Shown here: one piece after another, positions 8,226-16,789 of the stretch
How positions within the stretch are numbered: the stretch's first letter is position 1
Layout of the letters: each line of letters starts with the position of its first letter
Program-made: the position numbers and the translations under genes
The notes under the pieces: generated by a model
Told to the model about the DNA's origin: nothing
Database searches by the model: none
Seen by the model: only the letters and a program-made list of their open reading frames with translations
Assembly: GCA_910587625.1 (NCBI GenBank)
Contig: CAJUMW010000005.1
Location: 5,691 to 69,690 of the forward strand
Direction: 5' to 3'
Source: an uncultured Christensenellaceae bacterium
GTDB taxonomy: Bacteria > Bacillota > Clostridia > Christensenellales > Borkfalkiaceae
DNA: 64,000 nt

Positions 8226-9305
8226 TTAAACTGTCCAAACAATATTACATACAAATGCAAGTATCGCGCCAAGCAGCAGAGCCGAGCCGAATACAATTGC
8301 ACCTTTAATTCCTATTTTAATTGTGCGCCTGTAAGAAGCGTAAATTGCAAACATCATAGTAACTATCGTAACGATATAGAACGGAGCAAAAAACGACATC
8401 AAGCTGCTGAATGAAATAAGGCAAACGGTGTACAGCGGTATAAGCACCTTTCCGCCGAACCAGCTTTCCGAAATTTGTTGAGCATTTTCGGCTTTTGCCT
8501 TTTTTTCCAGCATAATAAGCCCAACCGTCGAACCAATTCCCATAAGAGTGGTTATGGTAAAGCCGACAGCCATATTTGCAATTCCCGTTGCGTCCGTATC
8601 AATTAAATAACCCGTGTAGTCGGACATAAGCAACTTTGATTGGAAGAACGACGTCGCACAGTCTAACGGAGCAAACGGCAGATAGTAGTAGGGGTTTATA
8701 AAATAAATTACCGTAGTTCTTATTTCTGCCGGATAGCCGTCGGGCGCAATGTCGACAAGCATATGTACAGACGTCATTCTGCTCAATACAGCCATAACCA
8801 GCGCCACCGCGAACATCCACAAAATTACAAATCCAATACCGTCGGCTGCTCTGTTTGCGCGAGTGTACGCGAAAGAAGAAATGGCATAAATCAAATAAAT
8901 GGGAATAATTGTTGAAAAATAGTGCGGTATGTAATAAATGGTAGCCATTTCTTGATACCAATTTGAAGCTACCGAAGCCGCGCCTATCCAATACGCAACG
9001 GTAAAGGGTACATAGACAAGAATAAGACCTATCAAAAATTTAACTACAATAATTTTCGTGTGCGATATGGGCAGGGCGTAGTATAAATCTATGCTCCGCT
9101 TTTTCATTTTGTATCTGAAAACTATTGCCGGTACCAACACAGCAAGCGTGCTTCCTATAGAAGAAATATATGAAAGATTGTACGCTTTAAAGTATAGAGA
9201 AGACGTCAGCATAACCTGTGAAAGATACAGGGCGGTCAATATTATTGTAAGAGTGCACAGTATGGGGAATGTTTTTTTAAGCTCGTAAACAAAGTATTTT
9301 TTCAT
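8226..9305 (-). CDS. ABC transporter permease, ABC-2-like
   Basis: Membrane protein of 359 residues with about eight hydrophobic segments. The N-terminus (KYFVYELKKTFPIL) and the KKRSIDLYYALPISHTKII loop are typical of ABC-2-type exporter permeases of the YtrC/D or bacitracin-export kind. It overlaps the upstream ATPase gene by four bases (ATGA) and is last in a three-gene unit, regulator-ATPase-permease. The substrate is unknown. YtrA-type systems in Bacillota often respond to cell-wall antibiotics, which is only a hint here. Confidence 0.85.
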   Translation of the reverse strand: MKKYFVYELKKTFPILCTLTIILTALYLSQVMLTSSLYFKAYNLSYISSIGSTLAVLVPAIVFRYKMKKRSIDLYYALPISHTKIIVVKFLIGLILVYVPFTVAYWIGAASVASNWYQEMATIYYIPHYFSTIIPIYLIYAISSFAYTRANRAADGIGFVILWMFAVALVMAVLSRMTSVHMLVDIAPDGYPAEIRTTVIYFINPYYYLPFAPLDCATSFFQSKLLMSDYTGYLIDTDATGIANMAVGFTITTLMGIGSTVGLIMLEKKAKAENAQQISESWFGGKVLIPLYTVCLISFSSLMSFFAPFYIVTIVTMMFAIYASYRRTIKIGIKGAIVFGSALLLGAILAFVCNIVWTV

Positions 9306-10180
9306 TTCAAGTATCCCCTTTCAAGCACTTCTTCAATAAACATATCCTCGAAATCCATCGAAATTTCTTCAAGAATAAGGGGGTTCATTTCATTTAACTG
9401 CTTCATTATTTCTTCCTTGTCGCCCTTGACTACAATAGTAATTACACGGCCGTTGGTTTCAAATCTAAGGCATTCAAAGGGAAGCTCTTCGCGGCTTAAA
9501 GGCTTTTCAAACGCGAGTTGCAGTTTAAAGATGTTGTCGAGCGCGCTCTCGATTTTTCCGCTTACCTTTACGGTGCTTTCGTCAATTAAAATAAAGCTGT
9601 CGCAAATATCTTCAAGCTCGCGCAGCGCGTGCGAAGCAATTATAATAGTGCAGCCCTTTTCATTTTGCAAATCGATAAGCGCACGCTTAAATTCCAACCT
9701 TGCCAAGGGGTCGAGTCCGTCGAACGCCTCGTCCAAAAGCAGATATCTCGGTTTGCACGCAAGCGCGACGGAAACAAATAACTGTCTTTTCATACCCTTT
9801 GAAAAGTTGCGTATGGGCTTTCTTAAATCAAGCTTGAATTTTTGTGTATATTTCAAAAATGTATCGTCGTCGAAATCGTAAAAGGTTTTGTAGAGCGAAC
9901 GCAGCTTTTCTCCCGTAACGCCTACGTCGAAATAGGGGTCGTCAGGCAAAAAGAAGATATCTTGTTTTATTGTTTCGTTTTCGTAAACGGGCATTCCGTC
10001 AATTTCCACGGTTCCCGCGTCGGGCAGCATAACGCCGCTTATTATTCTTAAAAGAGTGCTTTTGCCGGCGCCGTTTATACCCACAAGTCCGCATATGCTT
10101 CCGCTGTCGACAAATACGTCGGCATTCAAAAATACGGTTTTTTCACCGAATTTTTTATCCATGTTTCTTATTTCAATCAT
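9302..10180 (-). CDS. ABC transporter ATP-binding protein
   Basis: Nucleotide-binding subunit of 292 residues from ATG 10180, chosen because GGAGAG lies about six bases upstream; an in-frame ATG at 10192 would add four residues without a ribosome site. Walker A is GINGAGKSTLLRI, signature FSKGMKRQL, Walker B YLLLDEAFDGLD, and the switch histidine sits in IIASHALRELED. The roughly 80 C-terminal residues form the extra domain seen in BcrA/YtrB-like exporters. It overlaps the end of the GntR gene, so the three genes are coupled. Confidence 0.92.
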   Translation of the reverse strand: MIEIRNMDKKFGEKTVFLNADVFVDSGSICGLVGINGAGKSTLLRIISGVMLPDAGTVEIDGMPVYENETIKQDIFFLPDDPYFDVGVTGEKLRSLYKTFYDFDDDTFLKYTQKFKLDLRKPIRNFSKGMKRQLFVSVALACKPRYLLLDEAFDGLDPLARLEFKRALIDLQNEKGCTIIIASHALRELEDICDSFILIDESTVKVSGKIESALDNIFKLQLAFEKPLSREELPFECLRFETNGRVITIVVKGDKEEIMKQLNEMNPLILEEISMDFEDMFIEEVLERGYLK

Positions 10181-10517
10181 ATTTCTCTCCATAGATTTCG
10201 TCGATAATTGTTAAAAGTGTTTCGCGCGGCAGTCCGGCTTGATAAAGTTCCGCAATTTTTTCCTTTGCGGTCTTTTCAACAGGTTTTATGCCGTTGCGTT
10301 GGGAAACGTAAATTCCTTTTTTTGGAATTGTATAGATATAACCCTGTTCTTCCAAAGCCGAGTAAGCCCTTTGCACCGTGTTGGGGTTGATACCGAGTTT
10401 TAACGCAAGCTCCCTGCACGAGGCAAGCCTTTCTCCCTCGCGCAAAAGTCCCAAATCTATTCTTCTTTTAAAATCATCTGCTATTTGCAGATATACGCTT
10501 TGTTTATTGACTGTCAT
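10173..10517 (-). CDS. GntR-family (YtrA subfamily) transcriptional regulator
   Basis: Small regulator of 114 residues starting at ATG 10517; a GTG nine bases upstream is possible but unlikely. The winged helix-turn-helix covers residues 1-70 with VYLQIADDFKRRI, LASCRELALKLGINPNTV and RAYSALEEQGYIY. The short C-terminal tail without an effector domain is typical of the YtrA subfamily, whose members repress their own operon with an ABC transporter. A tandem ACTGTAT repeat lies just upstream at about 10527-10542 and could be its operator. Confidence 0.9.
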   Translation of the reverse strand: MTVNKQSVYLQIADDFKRRIDLGLLREGERLASCRELALKLGINPNTVQRAYSALEEQGYIYTIPKKGIYVSQRNGIKPVEKTAKEKIAELYQAGLPRETLLTIIDEIYGEKYD

Positions 10518-10757
10518 AATATCCACTGTATCAACTGTATTGTTTATTCAAGTATAAATCAATAAATGAATTATGTCAATATGTTTTATAAAAAAGTTTC
10601 AAAAATTAAGATTTGCAAATTAAAAGTTCTAAAAGTGGTACAAGCCAAATAAAGTAGAAATGTAGAGCGTGTACATAAGTTTTCGACAAATTAACCTAAG
10701 AAAATATAAATAAGTCTAAAATTTTTAAAAAATGTTCGTGTAAGATAGGAGTGTAAA
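10518..10757. other. AT-rich divergent intergenic region
   Basis: About 240 bases between the divergent gntR operon and the pdaB-like gene. Apart from the two ACTGTAT repeats next to gntR I see no convincing ORF, RNA gene or consensus sigma-A promoter. The pdaB-like side may use a sporulation sigma factor, which I cannot establish by eye. Confidence 0.5.
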
Positions 10758-11519
10758 GTGTTTGCTTTTATAAAGTTGAAAAGCGTATTGCTGGGATTTG
10801 CGGCATTGGCTATGATTGCGGTGCTCGGAATTTCGACTTACTTCACAGGTGCGTATGCGGTGTTTTACGGCAATACGCCGCGTCTTGTGCCTATATACTG
10901 TGTAGAGAAAGAAGAAAAGGTTGTTTCCCTCAGTTTCGACTGTGCCTGGGGCGTGGATTATACGGATAAAATTTTGGAATATCTCGAAAAAGCCGACGTC
11001 CGCGCAACATTTTTTATGGTCGAGTTCTGGGCGGAAAAGTACCCCGAATACGTTGAAAAGATACATAAAAGAAACGAAATAGGCACGCATTCGGCAACAC
11101 ATTCCTATATGTCAAAGCTCAATGCCGAGGCAATCAAGTCCGAGTTGACTACTTCGTCCGAGGCAATAGAGAGCATAACGGGGGAAAAGGTTGAACTGTT
11201 CCGCGCGCCATACGGGGACTATGACGACGAGCTTATCAAGACGGCTTCGGAACTCGGCTATTATACCGTTCAATGGGACGTTGACAGTCTGGATTGGAAG
11301 GATTTGTCGGCTTCTGATATAGCAATGCGCGTTATAAACGGGGTAAAGGGCGGCTCGATAGTGCTTATGCACAACAACGGGCTTCACACAGCCGAGGCGG
11401 TACCCATTATTATAGAAACTTTAAAAAACAGGGGCTATACCTTTGTTCCCATAGGAGAACTGATTTTGCGTGAAAATTATGTGATTGACGGCACGGGTAT
11501 GCAACGACACGCTCTATAG
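10758..11519 (+). CDS. pdaB: Polysaccharide deacetylase, PdaB-like
   Basis: NodB-fold deacetylase of 253 residues with one N-terminal membrane anchor (about residues 8-32), so the catalytic domain is extracytoplasmic. Motif 1 is SLSFDCAWG, metal-binding motif 2 is GTHSATHSYM, motif 3 is FRAPYGDYD, and the WDVDSLDWKD and VLMHNN segments match PdaB-type proteins required for spore cortex or peptidoglycan maturation. In motif 1 the second aspartate of the classic DD pair is cysteine. The start is GTG with AGGAG seven to eight bases upstream. Confidence 0.85.
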   Translation: MFAFIKLKSVLLGFAALAMIAVLGISTYFTGAYAVFYGNTPRLVPIYCVEKEEKVVSLSFDCAWGVDYTDKILEYLEKADVRATFFMVEFWAEKYPEYVEKIHKRNEIGTHSATHSYMSKLNAEAIKSELTTSSEAIESITGEKVELFRAPYGDYDDELIKTASELGYYTVQWDVDSLDWKDLSASDIAMRVINGVKGGSIVLMHNNGLHTAEAVPIIIETLKNRGYTFVPIGELILRENYVIDGTGMQRHAL

Positions 11520-11522
11520 GTT

Positions 11523-11602
11523 AGCGCCAATTCACCTTGCCGAGGCGAAAGTTTTCGCAAATTGGGTGCGCAGACTAAAAAATGTGATTTTTAGTTGCGC
11601 AG
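11523..11602 (+). other. Structured intergenic segment with two competing hairpins
   Basis: GCGCCAATT at 11524-11532 can pair with AATTG plus GCGC at 11560-11571, enclosing a small GCGAA/TTCGC hairpin. The same GCGC at 568-571 also forms the base of a second stem, GCGCA-ACTAAAAA with TTTTTAGT-TGCGC, at 11568-11600. No T-run follows, so this is not a standard terminator. It could be a 3' stabiliser for the pdaB-like mRNA or a leader element of the ssb-like gene. Confidence 0.4.
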
Positions 11603-11697
11603 TAATTATATAAAATAAATTTAAAGAAAAACAAATTATAAAAAATCACGGTATTTTAACGGTTTAAAATATTGTGACAAATTATGGAGGCAATACT

Positions 11698-12372
11698 ATG
11701 AATTACAGTACGGAAAAAAACAACAAGGTCTACATTTACGGTGAAATTGCATCCGAGGCAAAGTTCTCGCACGAGGTATACGGAGAGGGATTTTACGAAT
11801 TTCTTGTCAAGGTAATGCGTCTTTCGGGTCAGGCGGATATACTTCCCGTCACAATGTCCGAAAGAATTATGCCCGAGGGAATGGGCATAGGCAGCTTTAT
11901 TTGCGCGTTGGGGCAGTTCCGCTCTTATAACAAGCTTGAAGAAGGCAAATCGCGTTTAATGCTGACGATATTTATACGCGAACTGCTTGACGTACAGCCG
12001 GGTAAAAACCCAAATTCAATAGTGCTTTCGGGCTATATATGTAAACCTCCCGTCTACCGTACTACGCCGTTCAACCGCGAAATTGCCGACTTGCTTATAG
12101 CGGTAAACCGCAGCTACAACAAATCCGACTACATTCCGGCAATAGCTTGGGGCAGAAACGCAAGGTTTGTCAAAAACCTATCGGTCGGGGACAGGGTAGC
12201 GCTGTCGGGCAGAATACAGTCGCGCGAGTATCAAAAGAAACAGCCCGACGAAAGTTTTGTTACAATGACTGCATACGAAGTTTCCATATCCAAACTTGCC
12301 GCGTTTGACGACGACGCCGAGTTCGACATAGACGAAGAATTCGACCTGTACTCGATGCCTCACGGATTATAA
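11698..12372 (+). CDS. Single-stranded DNA-binding protein-like, tandem OB folds
   Basis: Protein of 224 residues starting at ATG 11698 after GGAGG. The second half (about residues 105-200) has the SSB-like core: SIVLSGYICKPPVYR, YIPAIAWGRNARFV and VGDRVALSGRIQSREY. The first half (KVYIYGEIASEAKFSHE to RLMLTIFIREL) looks like a second, more divergent OB fold. The tail is acidic (FDDDAEFDIDEEFDLY), as in SSB partner-binding tails, but lacks the usual DDIPF end. It is monocistronic between a hairpin-rich region and a terminator. It may be an accessory SSB rather than the housekeeping one. Confidence 0.78.
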   Translation: MNYSTEKNNKVYIYGEIASEAKFSHEVYGEGFYEFLVKVMRLSGQADILPVTMSERIMPEGMGIGSFICALGQFRSYNKLEEGKSRLMLTIFIRELLDVQPGKNPNSIVLSGYICKPPVYRTTPFNREIADLLIAVNRSYNKSDYIPAIAWGRNARFVKNLSVGDRVALSGRIQSREYQKKQPDESFVTMTAYEVSISKLAAFDDDAEFDIDEEFDLYSMPHGL

Positions 12373-12380
12373 AAAAATAG

Positions 12381-12405
12381 GCACCCCGACGGGGTGCTTT
12401 TTGCT
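12381..12405 (+). terminator. Intrinsic terminator after the ssb-like gene
   Basis: GCACCCC-GAC-GGGGTGC stem at 12381-12397 followed by TTTTTGCTT. Confidence 0.9.
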
Positions 12406-12432
12406 TGCAATTTTTAAAAAGCCGACTATAAT
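12405..12432 (+). promoter_or_regulatory. Sigma-A promoter for the MATE transporter
   Basis: TTGCAA at 12405-12410, 16-base spacer, TATAAT at 12427-12432. The leader would be about 20 bases and contains no obvious ribosome-binding site. Confidence 0.7.
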
Positions 12433-12459
12433 ATATAACCGAAATATAAGTAGAAAACT

Positions 12460-13845
12460 ATGGAAAAATCAAGAACGGTAAATTTAACACAGGGCAACGT
12501 ATGGAAGGTACTTTTAATGTACTCGTTGCCGCTTTTCGGAAGCGCGCTTGTTCAACAGCTTTACTCGCTTGTCGACCTGCTTGTAGTCGGTAACTTTGCG
12601 GCGGAAGGCGCGCTGGCTGTCGACGCGATAGGTAACGCAACGGTAGTTATAAACTTGTTGCTTGCATTTGCATTGGGAGCAAACGGCGGCTGCGCCGTGA
12701 CTGTGGCGCGCCACTTCGGAGAGGGAGATAATAAAAAAGTGAGGGAAACGGTAAACACCGCGCTTGTTTCCTTTTCCGCACTGTGCGCCTTTATAATGGT
12801 TTTGGGCTTTTCGCTTGGCGGTTTGTCGCTTGACGCGCTCGGCGTGCACGGCTCGTACTATGAAGATTGTTTGGACTATTTCTATATATATGTAGGGTCG
12901 CTGCCGTTTGTATTTTTGTACAACCTCGGCTGCGGTATATGCTCGGCGTTAGGCGACAGCAAAACACCGTTTATATTCCTTGTGATATCCTCGGTTTTAA
13001 ACGTCGGGCTCGACTTGCTGTTTGTCTGCGTATTTCATCTCGACGTTGCGGGTGCGGCTTGGGCAACTTTCATATCACAGGCGCTAAGCACAATACTTAC
13101 AATGTTTGTACTCTTTCGCAAACTCCGCTCGATAAAATCGCAATCGAAACCCAAAATTTTCGATAAACAGCTGTTAAAAGAATTAACAGTAACTTCCGTG
13201 CCAATAATTTTACAGAACAGCTTTGTGTCTGTGGGTAACTTTTTTGTCAACCGCTGTATAAACGGAATCGACACTACGGGTGACGCAACAACCGGCTTTA
13301 CAACCGCTTTTAAAATTATTGTAACCGGCACTATAAGCGTGGTGTCTATGAGCAACGGCTTTGCAAACTTTGCCTCGCAGAACAGGGCGGCGGGAGAGCA
13401 CGGCAGAATACGCAAGGGCTTTTGGATAATGACGCTGTATATAACGGTGTTGAGCGTTGTGTTTATGACTGTATTTGTATCCTGCCCCGAGTTTTTAACC
13501 CGAATTTTCGTTGCCGGGGAAAAGCTCTCTCAAACGGCAATGGACTACTCGGTAATGTTTTTGACAATAGTTTCGTTCTTTGTTCCCGTTGTAGGCATAA
13601 AGATAATAGCCGACGGCGCGGTTCGCGGCTGCGGCGGCAACCTCGGCTTTACAATAAGCACGTTTACCGACTTGTTTTTGCGCGTTTTGTTTGTGTATAT
13701 CCTCGTCGACGTCGGCTGGGGCTTTTCGGGCGTGTGCTGGGCTTGGGCAATAGGTTGGAGCGTAAGCGCCGTTCTTGCCGTTGTGTTCTGGTATTTTACC
13801 TCAAAAAAATTGTCTAAAACGCAACAAACTGCGACAACTCAATAA
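12460..13845 (+). CDS. MATE family multidrug/cation antiporter
   Basis: Twelve-helix membrane protein of 461 residues. The N-terminal segment includes YSLPLFGSALVQQLYSLVDL and VGNFAAEGALAVDAIG, typical of the NorM/DinF-type MATE fold, and the second half repeats the pattern (VPIILQNSFVSVGNFFVN, AAGEHGRI). The family exports drugs or organic cations using Na+ or H+ gradients; the specific substrate is not evident. It sits alone with its own promoter. Confidence 0.93.
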   Translation: MEKSRTVNLTQGNVWKVLLMYSLPLFGSALVQQLYSLVDLLVVGNFAAEGALAVDAIGNATVVINLLLAFALGANGGCAVTVARHFGEGDNKKVRETVNTALVSFSALCAFIMVLGFSLGGLSLDALGVHGSYYEDCLDYFYIYVGSLPFVFLYNLGCGICSALGDSKTPFIFLVISSVLNVGLDLLFVCVFHLDVAGAAWATFISQALSTILTMFVLFRKLRSIKSQSKPKIFDKQLLKELTVTSVPIILQNSFVSVGNFFVNRCINGIDTTGDATTGFTTAFKIIVTGTISVVSMSNGFANFASQNRAAGEHGRIRKGFWIMTLYITVLSVVFMTVFVSCPEFLTRIFVAGEKLSQTAMDYSVMFLTIVSFFVPVVGIKIIADGAVRGCGGNLGFTISTFTDLFLRVLFVYILVDVGWGFSGVCWAWAIGWSVSAVLAVVFWYFTSKKLSKTQQTATTQ

Positions 13846-13848
13846 TCA

Positions 13849-13877
13849 TTGACATTTTTCGGTTTAAGTGCTAGAAT
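13849..13877 (+). promoter_or_regulatory. Sigma-A promoter of lgt
   Basis: TTGACA at 13849-13854, 17-base spacer, TAGAAT at 13872-13877, beginning three bases after the MATE stop codon. Confidence 0.85.
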
Positions 13878-13907
13878 AATAAATATAAAATTATCAAGGA
13901 AAACGAT

Positions 13908-14801
13908 ATGCATCCTCAACCGCTTTTTTATTTATTTGGAAATAAGGATATGGGCGTTTACGCCTACGGCATATGTATGGCTGTCGGCATAGTCGCTTGT
14001 TTCGCTTTTCTGCTTTTTACAATGTGGAAAAAGAAATTTAACGAGGACGCGACCGACAAAATACTTTTAATCGGCATTTTCGGCACCGCATTCGGCATTT
14101 TTGCCGCCGTGCTGTTTCAGTCTGTTTATAACTTTGCCGACGCACTTGCCGCAAACCCCAAAGCCGAGTTCAAGCTTGAAGGTATGACCTTCATCGGCGG
14201 ACTTATCGGCGGCGTTTCAAGCTTTTTGCTTGTGTGGAACGGTTACGTCTATCTTTTGGCTCCGAGGACAAAGGTAAAATTTTTACAAAATAATATGAAC
14301 GCAGGTCTTTCCGACGCGCTTCCGTTTATCCCCATCGGCATAGCAATTGCGCACGCCTTTGGCAGATTCGGTTGTTTCTGGGGAGGCTGCTGTTACGGAG
14401 TGGAGGCAACCGACGGAGTTTGGGGTTTGCCCTGTAAAGCAGGTTCAAGCACGCTTGTAGTTCCCACACAGCTTTACGAAATGTTTTTCCTTATCGCGCT
14501 TGCCGCGGTTATGGCTATTTTGTATTTCAAGTACGACTTCCATTACAACTTCGGCGTATATGCCGTATCTTACGGTATTTGGCGCTTCATTTTGGAATTT
14601 TTCCGCGCAGACGACAGAGGCGCGCTCATTTTGGGGCTTCAACCCTCGCAGTTCTGGAGTATTATAATGGTAATACTCGGCATAGGCTATTTCTTTTTAC
14701 AGTACTATGTTCTGTCAAAATTTATGAAGCACCCCGAGCTTCAAACAAAAGAAAATAAAGAGGCAGAGCCTACCGAGCCTGCCGCTCCCACCGAAGCATA
14801 A
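13908..14801 (+). CDS. lgt: Prolipoprotein diacylglyceryl transferase
   Basis: Integral membrane enzyme that moves diacylglycerol from phosphatidylglycerol to the lipobox cysteine of prolipoproteins. The protein has 297 residues and seven or so helices. The family signature region reads GRFGCFWGGCCYG (about residues 149-161) instead of the classical GRIGNFxNGE, a cysteine-rich variant. Other conserved points are FIGGLIGG and YGIWRFILEFFRAD. AAGGA lies nine bases upstream of the ATG. It is needed by the lipoproteins seen elsewhere in this window (the ABC binding protein at 25.2 kb and the DUF4832 protein). Confidence 0.93.
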   Translation: MHPQPLFYLFGNKDMGVYAYGICMAVGIVACFAFLLFTMWKKKFNEDATDKILLIGIFGTAFGIFAAVLFQSVYNFADALAANPKAEFKLEGMTFIGGLIGGVSSFLLVWNGYVYLLAPRTKVKFLQNNMNAGLSDALPFIPIGIAIAHAFGRFGCFWGGCCYGVEATDGVWGLPCKAGSSTLVVPTQLYEMFFLIALAAVMAILYFKYDFHYNFGVYAVSYGIWRFILEFFRADDRGALILGLQPSQFWSIIMVILGIGYFFLQYYVLSKFMKHPELQTKENKEAEPTEPAAPTEA

Positions 14802-15007
14802 AATAAAAATCCCCGAAAGGGGATTTTTTTATAACAATTGAAAACTCCTCTCAAATCAAACACAACATCCAAACAAAAAAACCTTGCAAAATCATCGATT
14901 GTTTTTTCTTTCGGCTCACTAATTAAAAGGTTTAAATCTTCTTTCGAGCACATATGCATAAACCCTATAAGTTCATTTTGTAGCTTCTCAAATAAATTTT
15001 CTTTCAT
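14741..15007 (-). CDS. Small hypothetical protein overlapping the end of lgt
   Basis: An 88-residue ORF from ATG 15007 with AGGAA six bases upstream. I do not recognise it. The N-terminal half is plausible coding sequence (MKENLFEKLQNELIGF, then SEPKEKTIDDFARFF). The last 20 or so residues are antisense to the end of lgt, and the middle crosses the lgt terminator. This makes the C-terminus look like read-on into non-coding sequence. It could be a real small gene, a decayed one, or chance. Confidence 0.3.
   Translation of the reverse strand: MKENLFEKLQNELIGFMHMCSKEDLNLLISEPKEKTIDDFARFFCLDVVFDLRGVFNCYKKIPFRGFLFYASVGAAGSVGSASLFSFV
14807..14830 (+). terminator. Intrinsic terminator after lgt
   Basis: AAATCCCC-GAAA-GGGGATTT stem at about 14808-14826 followed by a T-run. 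Confidence 0.92.
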
Positions 15008-15153
15008 ATAATTTCCTATAATATTTAAATATGTATCAATATTAATATGTATTTGCATTAAAATGTTTCGCTATAATGAATTATTTTTAAATTGAACAAT
15101 AAACGACAAAATGTAGTCAAAAATTTTTTATTGATAAAATTTTACCAAATAAT

Positions 15154-15182
15154 TTGAAAATTAATTAATTGTATGTTATAAT
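15154..15182 (+). promoter_or_regulatory. Sigma-A promoter of the [FeFe] hydrogenase gene
   Basis: TTGAAA at 15154-15159, 17-base spacer, TATAAT at 15177-15182. It lies upstream of ATG 15238 and overlaps any longer ORF start, supporting the chosen start. Confidence 0.8.
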
Positions 15183-15237
15183 CAAAAAAATTATTAGGTG
15201 TAATAGCAGATTATTTATTTGTTTTGGAGGACAGAAT

Positions 15238-16752
15238 ATGAAAAGTCAAAGTGTAGTTACAGATTTAAGAAAAAAAGTTTTTACAGAAGTTGCGCGCGTT
15301 GCGTATGAGTCGGACAATCCTCCGCAGGATTTAGAGGAAATTCCCTTTTTAATAACTCCAGACGAGGTGCCTAAATACCGCGAAAGTATCTATCGCGAAA
15401 GACAAATCGCTTCGGAAAGGGTAAGGCTTGCTATGGGGCTGTCGCTCCGTCCCGAAAACAGACCCGTACATATTACTTCGGGCGTTAATAAAAGCACCAT
15501 TGCCGACAAATATTACGAACCGCCCCTTATGCAGGTAATTCCTTCGGCTTGCGACGCCTGCCCCGACAATGAATACGTCGTTTCAAATCAATGCCGCAAT
15601 TGTGTTTCGCACGCTTGCATAAAAAGCTGCCCGAGGGACGCAATTTCCATTGTAAAAGACAGGGCGTTTATCGACCAAAGCAAGTGTATAAAATGCGGCA
15701 GGTGCAAGGCGGCTTGCCCTTATGACGCGGTTGCTTATCATTCAAGACCCTGCGCCGCGGCTTGCGGAGTTAAAGCAATTTCTACCGACGAGTACGGCAG
15801 GGCGCAGATTGACAACGAGGTTTGCGTTGCGTGCGGTCAGTGCATGTCGGCTTGTCCTTTCGGCGCAATTGCGGATAAATCGCAAATTTTCCAGCTTATT
15901 CAGGCAATAAAGAAGGGTGACGAGGTGGTTGCCGCCGTTGCTCCTGCAATAATCGGGCAGTTTGGCGCAAAAGTTACCCCCGGCAAACTTAAATCGGCGC
16001 TGCTTGCCGTCGGCTTTAAGGACGTGTACGAAGTGGCTGTCGGCGCGGATGTAGGTTGCATCTCCGAAGCGCACCATTACGTTGAAGCTGTAGCTACGGG
16101 TAAACTTCCCTTTCTTTTTACAAGCTGTTGTCCTGCGTGGGCGGTGCTTGTCAAAACGCAGTTTCCCGACCTCGCAAGCGAAGTTTCCGAAGAGCTTACG
16201 CCTATGGTAGCAACCGCGCGCTCAATCAAAGTCAAACGCCCCAACGCGAGGGTGGTATTCATAGGTCCCTGCGCGGCTAAAAAACTCGAAGCTTCGCGCC
16301 GAACCGTTCGCAGCTTTGTCGATTTTGTAATTACCTTCGAAGAGCTTTCGGCTATGTTTGAAGCAAAGGGGCTTGAGCTTGAAAAGCTTGAAGAGCTTCC
16401 CGTTAAACTAAAAGCTACGGGTGCAGGTCGCGGTTATGCCTGCGCGGGCGGCGTTGCAAGCGCAATCGAGCGTTGCATTGCAGAATATTATCCCGACGTT
16501 CAGGTTAATATTCAGCACGCCGAGGGGCTTACCGAGTGCAAAAAAGTGCTTACGCTCGCAAAGGCAGGCAAGTTAAACGGCTATCTTATCGAGGGTATGG
16601 GCTGCCCCGGCGGCTGCGTGGCCGGTGTGGGAACTATAATTCCGCCCGAGCGCGCAAAAATAATTGTCGAGCAAACAGTCAAGCAAAGCGAAACGGGCGT
16701 TCCCCCCAAAGAAATGCAGGACTTAGCCGAAAAATTGTCCGAAATGAAGTAA
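15238..16752 (+). CDS. Monomeric [FeFe] hydrogenase with N-terminal ferredoxin domains
   Basis: Reversible H2 production or uptake with ferredoxin, 504 residues from ATG 15238 (TTGGAGGA eight bases upstream). Cysteine-rich segments at about residues 100-210 (CRNCVSHACIKSC, CIKCGRCKAACP, CVACGQCMSACP) bind several [4Fe-4S] clusters. The H-cluster domain has L1 TSCCPAW (about 294), L2 GPCAAKK (about 342) and L3 EGMGCPGGCVAG (about 451). All cluster cysteines are present, although L2 and L3 differ from the classical PCxxKxxE and ACxGGC forms, which points to a group B-like enzyme. No HydEFG maturases are in the window. Confidence 0.92.
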   Translation: MKSQSVVTDLRKKVFTEVARVAYESDNPPQDLEEIPFLITPDEVPKYRESIYRERQIASERVRLAMGLSLRPENRPVHITSGVNKSTIADKYYEPPLMQVIPSACDACPDNEYVVSNQCRNCVSHACIKSCPRDAISIVKDRAFIDQSKCIKCGRCKAACPYDAVAYHSRPCAAACGVKAISTDEYGRAQIDNEVCVACGQCMSACPFGAIADKSQIFQLIQAIKKGDEVVAAVAPAIIGQFGAKVTPGKLKSALLAVGFKDVYEVAVGADVGCISEAHHYVEAVATGKLPFLFTSCCPAWAVLVKTQFPDLASEVSEELTPMVATARSIKVKRPNARVVFIGPCAAKKLEASRRTVRSFVDFVITFEELSAMFEAKGLELEKLEELPVKLKATGAGRGYACAGGVASAIERCIAEYYPDVQVNIQHAEGLTECKKVLTLAKAGKLNGYLIEGMGCPGGCVAGVGTIIPPERAKIIVEQTVKQSETGVPPKEMQDLAEKLSEMK

Positions 16753-16789
16753 AAATTTTGCCGCGTTATCTTGGTTGATCATTTATATG

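Noticed and set aside
10565..10660. Short ORF in the gntR-pdaB gap
   Set aside because: It is Lys/Val-rich with no ribosome-binding site and looks like chance in AT-rich DNA.
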